Source: JBJXHB01 sp046160725
GTDB lineage: Bacteria; Pseudomonadota; Gammaproteobacteria; Burkholderiales; Burkholderiaceae_C
DNA length: 10,025 nucleotides
Reading direction: 5' to 3'
Assembly (NCBI GenBank): GCA_046160725.1
Contig: JBJXHB010000436.1
Span: 1 to 10,025, forward strand
Of the stretch, positions 6,354-10,025 are shown one piece after another. How positions within the stretch are numbered: the first letter of the stretch is position 1; each line of letters begins with the position of its first letter. Made by a program: the position numbers and the translations under genes. Below the pieces are notes generated by a model. It did no database searches. It was not told the DNA's origin and was given only the letters and a program-made list of their open reading frames with translations.

Positions 6354-7187
6354 ATGTCCGACACCGAAGTCCTGTATGACGTCGCCGACCGCATCGCCAC
6401 GGTGACGTTGAACCGCCCGGACCGCCTCAACGCCTACACCGCAGCGCTCGGCGCCGGCCTGCGCGCAGCGATGCGCCGCGCCGCCGACGACCCGGCCGTG
6501 CGGGTGATCGTGCTGACGGGCGCCGGGCGTGGCTTCTGCGCCGGCGCCGACATGGACAGCCTGGCCCGCAACAGCAGCCAGGCTTCCGACGCGGACCGGC
6601 AGGCCGCACGGCCGACCGTCGCGGTGCCGCCGTTCGACCCGGACGCCAGCCCGGACCACCAGACGCCGCATGGCTACTTTCCGGCCGTGCCCAAGCCGGT
6701 GATCGCGGCCATCAACGGCGCCTGTGCCGGCCTGGGGCTGGTCTATGCGCTGTACTGCGACCAACGCTTTGCGGCCGCGGGCGCCAAGTTCACCACCGCG
6801 TTTGCGCGCCGCGGGCTGATCGCCGAGCATGGCATCAGCTGGACGCTGCCGCGGCTGGTCGGGCTGTCCGCGGCGCTGGACCTGCTGATGTCGGCGCGCA
6901 AGTTCGACGCCGACGAGGCCCTGCGCCTGGGCATGGTCGACCGCGTGCTGCCGCCCGACGATCTGATGCCGGCGGTGCGGGCCTATGCGCGCGACCTGGC
7001 CGACAACGTCTCGCCACGGTCGATGGCGGTCATCAAGCGTCAGGTCTGGGCCGTGGGCCTGCAGTCGCTGCGCGAGGCCACCAACATCGGCGACCGCGAG
7101 ATGGCGGCCAGCTTCAAGACCGACGACTTCAAGGAGGGCGTGGCCCACTTCGTCGAGAAGCGGCCGGCGCGCTTCACCGGCCGCTGA
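6354..7187 (+). CDS. Enoyl-CoA hydratase/isomerase (crotonase) family protein
   Basis: A 277-residue crotonase-fold protein expected to act on an acyl-CoA. The oxyanion-hole segments are intact: RGFCAGADM (59-67) and NGACAGLGL (121-129), together with the N-terminal TLNRPDRLNAY (18-28). A long loop at about 71-108 is Pro/Asp-rich. Aligned by eye with rat mitochondrial crotonase, the catalytic Glu144 position falls near F150/A151 and Glu164 is replaced by D176. The conserved ARRGLIAEHGISWTLPRLVG block is instead that of a distinct subgroup, with E158 a candidate acid/base. Straight hydration of a 2-enoyl-CoA should therefore not be assumed; an isomerase, hydrolase or ring-cleavage role is possible. 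ATG at 6354 fits the domain start; the upstream extension to 6267 lies in the repeat region. The dehydrogenase gene follows after 22 bases. Confidence 0.9.
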   Translation: MSDTEVLYDVADRIATVTLNRPDRLNAYTAALGAGLRAAMRRAADDPAVRVIVLTGAGRGFCAGADMDSLARNSSQASDADRQAARPTVAVPPFDPDASPDHQTPHGYFPAVPKPVIAAINGACAGLGLVYALYCDQRFAAAGAKFTTAFARRGLIAEHGISWTLPRLVGLSAALDLLMSARKFDADEALRLGMVDRVLPPDDLMPAVRAYARDLADNVSPRSMAVIKRQVWAVGLQSLREATNIGDREMAASFKTDDFKEGVAHFVEKRPARFTGR

Positions 7188-7209
7188 CAGCCGCCGCGGC
7201 GCCGGTGAC

Positions 7210-8310
7210 ATGCCCGACTTCCTGCCACCCGACCTGCAGGCCCGGCGCGACGCCGTGGCCGACCTGGCCCGGCACGTGCTGGCACCCCTGCGCGACGACA
7301 CGGCGCTGGGCACGGCCGAGCGCGCCGCCCGGGTGCGCGCCGCGTCGCAGGCGGCCGGCCTGTACGGCCTGACCCAGGCCGACGACAGCGCCGAGTTGCT
7401 GCTGCTGGTGGTGCGCGAGACCCTGGCCCGGCACTGCGTGGCGCAGTTGCCGGGGCTCTTCGGTGCGCCGGCGGGCGTGCTGGCCGGTGTCGGCGAGCCG
7501 CTGCGCAGCAGCCATCTGCTGCCGCTGCTGGCCGGCGACAAGCGCGGCGGCTTCGCCTTCACCGAGCCGGCCGACGCGCCACGGCCGACCTGGGCCCGGG
7601 TCGACGGCGATCGCCTGCTCGTGACCGGCCGCAAGAGCTATGTCACCGGCGGCGCCGACGCCGACTTCATGACCGCCCTGGTCGACATCGAGGGCCGCGG
7701 CCCGGCGATGGTGGTGATCGACACCGCCACACCGGGGGTGACCCTGCAGCGGCGCTTCAGCTCGCTGGACGGCAGCCACCACGCGGCCTTTGCATTCGAC
7801 GCCGTGGCCGTGCCGCTGTCGCATGTGGTGGGCGCGCCGGGGGATGGCCGCAGCCGCGCGCTGGCCACCATCAGCCGCATGCGCCGCGCCATCGCCGCCG
7901 AGGCCGCCGGCACGCTGGCCTGGGTCGTGGACGACCTGGCGCGCGAGCTGCAGCGCGAGAGGCGCGGCGGCGCGCGGGCCGACAGCGAGCGCATGCGCCT
8001 GCGCTACGGCGAGCTGCGCATCCAGGCCTTTGGCGTGCGCGCTGCCGTCTACCGCGCCGCGCGGCTGGCCGACGCCGGCGAGGACGTCGTCAACGAGAGC
8101 ATCGCCGCCAAGGTGCTGGCCACCGAGGCGGTGCACCAGGGCGTGGACATGGCGGTGCAGCTGGTCGGCGGCGAGGCGCTGGTCGACGACCATCCGCTGG
8201 CGCAGGCCCTGCGCCGCGTGCGCGCCTGGCGCCTGGCCGAGGGCGAGACCGACACGCTGCGCATCAACGTCGCCCGCGGCCACCTGGACCTGGCCAAGGG
8301 CCGCCTCTGA
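7210..8310 (+). CDS. Acyl-CoA dehydrogenase family protein, divergent
   Basis: A 366-residue FAD-dependent acyl-CoA dehydrogenase-like protein, near the usual length. The N-terminal helical domain covers about 1-110. The middle beta domain has GGFAFTEPADAP (113-124), corresponding to the family's A-x-TEP-x-GSD flavin/substrate segment, and GRKSYVTGGADADF (140-153). The C-terminal helical domain ends with MAVQLVGGEALVDDHPLAQALRR and RLAEGETDTLR (341-351). E344 lies where the catalytic Glu of the medium/short-chain type (YEGT motif) is found. Deviations are the missing GSD after TEP, EGE for EGT, and a divergent segment where RxxFG is normally found. ATG at 7210 is the first start matching the domain; a GGTGA lies too close to serve as a normal ribosome site. 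It probably introduces a double bond into an acyl-CoA, feeding or fed by the preceding crotonase-family enzyme. The chain type is unknown. Confidence 0.87.
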   Translation: MPDFLPPDLQARRDAVADLARHVLAPLRDDTALGTAERAARVRAASQAAGLYGLTQADDSAELLLLVVRETLARHCVAQLPGLFGAPAGVLAGVGEPLRSSHLLPLLAGDKRGGFAFTEPADAPRPTWARVDGDRLLVTGRKSYVTGGADADFMTALVDIEGRGPAMVVIDTATPGVTLQRRFSSLDGSHHAAFAFDAVAVPLSHVVGAPGDGRSRALATISRMRRAIAAEAAGTLAWVVDDLARELQRERRGGARADSERMRLRYGELRIQAFGVRAAVYRAARLADAGEDVVNESIAAKVLATEAVHQGVDMAVQLVGGEALVDDHPLAQALRRVRAWRLAEGETDTLRINVARGHLDLAKGRL

Positions 8311-8397
8311 TAGCGTCGGCGGCGCTGCCCGCTGGCACGCCCGCCAACACCGGCGCCACCGCGAACCGGCGCACCCCGACACCCGACCGATACCACC

Positions 8398-10025
8398 ATG
8401 ACCACCACCATCGACAAGGCCGCCCTGCGCCAGAAATACCTGCAGGAGCGCGACAAGCGCCTGCGCGCCGACGGCAACGGCCAGTACCTGCGCGTGGCCG
8501 GGACGCTGGCGCATTACCTGCACGACCCCTACCTGCCGGTGCAGCCGCGGCCGCCCAGGACCGGCCATGTCAGCTTTGCCTTCGTCGGCGGCGGCTTTGC
8601 CGGCCTGGCCACCGGCGCCCGCCTGAAGGAAGCCGGCATCGGCGACGTCTGCATCATCGAGAAGGGAGGCGACTTCGGCGGCACCTGGTACTGGAACCGC
8701 TACCCCGGCGCGCAGTGCGACACCGCGTCGCTGATCTACATGCCGCTGCTGGAGGAGACCGGCTACCGGCCGACCGAGAAGTACGCCCACGGCCCGGAGA
8801 TCCAGGCCCACTGCCGCCGCATCGGCGAGCAATATGGCCTGTACGACGGCGCGCTGTTCCACACCGAGGTCACGGCGCTGTCCTGGGACGAGACGGCGCG
8901 CCACTGGCGCATCCAGACCAGCCGCGGCGACGACTTCAGTGCCCAGTACGTCGGCCTGGGCACCGGGCCGCTGCATGTGCCCAAGCTGCCGGGCATACCG
9001 GGCATCGAGCAGTTCCGCGGCCATGCCTTCCACACCAGCCGCTGGGACTATGCCTACACCGGTGGCGACCCGCTGGGCGCGCCGATGACGGGCCTGGCCG
9101 ACAAGCGCGTGGCCATCATCGGCACCGGCGCCACGGCGGTGCAGGCCGTGCCGCACCTGGCGCGCGCCTGCCGCGAGCTGCTGGTGGTGCAGCGCACGCC
9201 GTCGTCGGTGGACGTGCGCAACAACGCGCCCATCGACCCCGAGTGGTTCGCCAGCATCGCCACGCCGGGCTGGCAGCTGCGCTGGCTGGAGAACTTCACC
9301 GCCAACCAGGCCGGCGGCACGGCCGAGATCGACCTGGTGCAGGACGGCTGGACCGACCTGGCGCACCGCATCCGCCGCGCCATCGCCCAGCTGCCGCGCG
9401 AGCAGCGCACCGTGCCCAACATGCTGGCCGCCTACGAGGACGCGGACTACCAAAAGATGGAGGAGATCCGCGCCCGCGCCGAGGTCGTGGTGCGCGACCG
9501 CGCCACGGCCGATCGGCTCAAGGCCTGGTACCGGCAGCTGTGCAAGCGGCCCTGCTTCCACGACGCCTACCTGCAAGCCTTCAATGAGCCCAACGTGCGC
9601 CTGGTCGACACCGACGGCCGTGGCGTGGAGCGCATCACCGAGGACGGCTTCGTGGTCGCCGGCCAGCACCACGCGGTGGACTGCATCATCTACGCCAGCG
9701 GCTTCGAGGTCGGCACCGCGTTCGAGCGGCGTGCCGGCTTCGACCTGGCCGGCCGTGGCGGGCTGAGGCTGTCGCAGCACTGGGCCGAGGGCATGCGCAG
9801 CCTGCACGGCATCCATGTGCACGGCTTCCCCAACGCCTTCTTCGTGCAGCCGACCCAGGGCGCGAACCTCATCTCCAACGTGCCGCACAACCTGACGGAG
9901 GCGGCGCGCACCATCGCCATCATGGTGCGCCATGCGCGCGACCAAGGCGCCCGCGAGATCGAGGTCACGGCCGAGGCCGAGGAGGCCTGGGTGCAGCTGA
10001 TGCTGACCAGCGTCGGACGCATGAC
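8398..10025 (+). CDS. Baeyer-Villiger type flavin monooxygenase (FAD/NADPH), 3'-truncated
   Basis: The frame is open from ATG at 8398 to the window edge: 542 codons with no stop. It is a type I Baeyer-Villiger monooxygenase. The FAD Rossmann motif is GGGFAG (64-69). GGTWYWNRYPGAQCD (94-108) fits the BVMO signature with W97, P103, G104 and D108. The fingerprint F-x-G-xxx-H-xxx-W-D is complete (F206, G208, H212, W216, D217). The NADPH Rossmann motif is GTGATA (242-247), followed by VVQRTP (263-268), and IIYASGFEV near residue 430 is the late flavin-binding strand. About 60 residues precede the first Rossmann motif, longer than in the shortest members. Using NADPH and O2, such enzymes insert oxygen next to a ketone to give an ester or lactone. 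An 87-base gap follows the dehydrogenase gene; no Shine-Dalgarno is evident. Confidence 0.92.
   Translation, partial: MTTTIDKAALRQKYLQERDKRLRADGNGQYLRVAGTLAHYLHDPYLPVQPRPPRTGHVSFAFVGGGFAGLATGARLKEAGIGDVCIIEKGGDFGGTWYWNRYPGAQCDTASLIYMPLLEETGYRPTEKYAHGPEIQAHCRRIGEQYGLYDGALFHTEVTALSWDETARHWRIQTSRGDDFSAQYVGLGTGPLHVPKLPGIPGIEQFRGHAFHTSRWDYAYTGGDPLGAPMTGLADKRVAIIGTGATAVQAVPHLARACRELLVVQRTPSSVDVRNNAPIDPEWFASIATPGWQLRWLENFTANQAGGTAEIDLVQDGWTDLAHRIRRAIAQLPREQRTVPNMLAAYEDADYQKMEEIRARAEVVVRDRATADRLKAWYRQLCKRPCFHDAYLQAFNEPNVRLVDTDGRGVERITEDGFVVAGQHHAVDCIIYASGFEVGTAFERRAGFDLAGRGGLRLSQHWAEGMRSLHGIHVHGFPNAFFVQPTQGANLISNVPHNLTEAARTIAIMVRHARDQGAREIEVTAEAEEAWVQLMLTSVGRM

Noticed and set aside
8349..8372. ACCGGCGC occurring twice between the dehydrogenase and monooxygenase genes
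   Set aside because: Eight-base GC-rich repeats are expected by chance at this base composition.
7174..9945. A 923-codon open frame on the minus strand opposite the dehydrogenase and monooxygenase genes
   Set aside because: It is antisense to two clear enzyme genes, its protein is His/Gln/Arg/Gly-rich low-complexity with no domain, and such frames arise from GC-rich third positions.

Overview
The base composition is very GC-rich, with G/C at nearly every third codon position. The gene families (a DUF534-type periplasmic binding protein without its own transporter, a YcbL/GloC-like hydrolase, and an acyl-CoA plus Baeyer-Villiger catabolic set) point to a proteobacterium, most likely a Burkholderiales betaproteobacterium. 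That placement is inference from gene content and style, not from a marker gene. I see no tRNA, rRNA, CRISPR array or transposase.

Layout. (1) Positions 2-199 hold the tail of a receiver-domain protein. (2) It converges on a minus-strand metallo-beta-lactamase-fold hydrolase (234-920) across a short hairpin gap. (3) A roughly 300-base divergent spacer leads to a plus-strand orphan substrate-binding protein (1220-2206). (4) After a second convergent gap with a strong hairpin come two minus-strand genes, 3718-4872 then 2241-3701, spaced 16 bases apart. They encode soluble, Lys/Ala-rich proteins that I cannot assign to a family. (5) A 138-base divergent spacer, containing a perfect hairpin and the most AT-rich patch noticed here, separates them from four plus-strand genes: an MFS transporter (5011-6237), an enoyl-CoA hydratase-family protein (6354-7187), an acyl-CoA dehydrogenase-family protein (7210-8310) and a Baeyer-Villiger type flavin monooxygenase (8398 to the window edge).

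How the genes may work together. The last four genes look like a catabolic module. A carrier would bring in a substrate, the monooxygenase would turn a ketone (plausibly cyclic or terpenoid) into an ester or lactone, and the two CoA-dependent enzymes would act on the acid after CoA activation. A tandem 28-bp repeat and small palindromes sit just upstream of the hydratase gene and may be its control region. The substrate is unknown.

The least explained part is the two-gene minus-strand unit at 2241-4872. It resembles no housekeeping system I can name and is the best candidate here for something undescribed.
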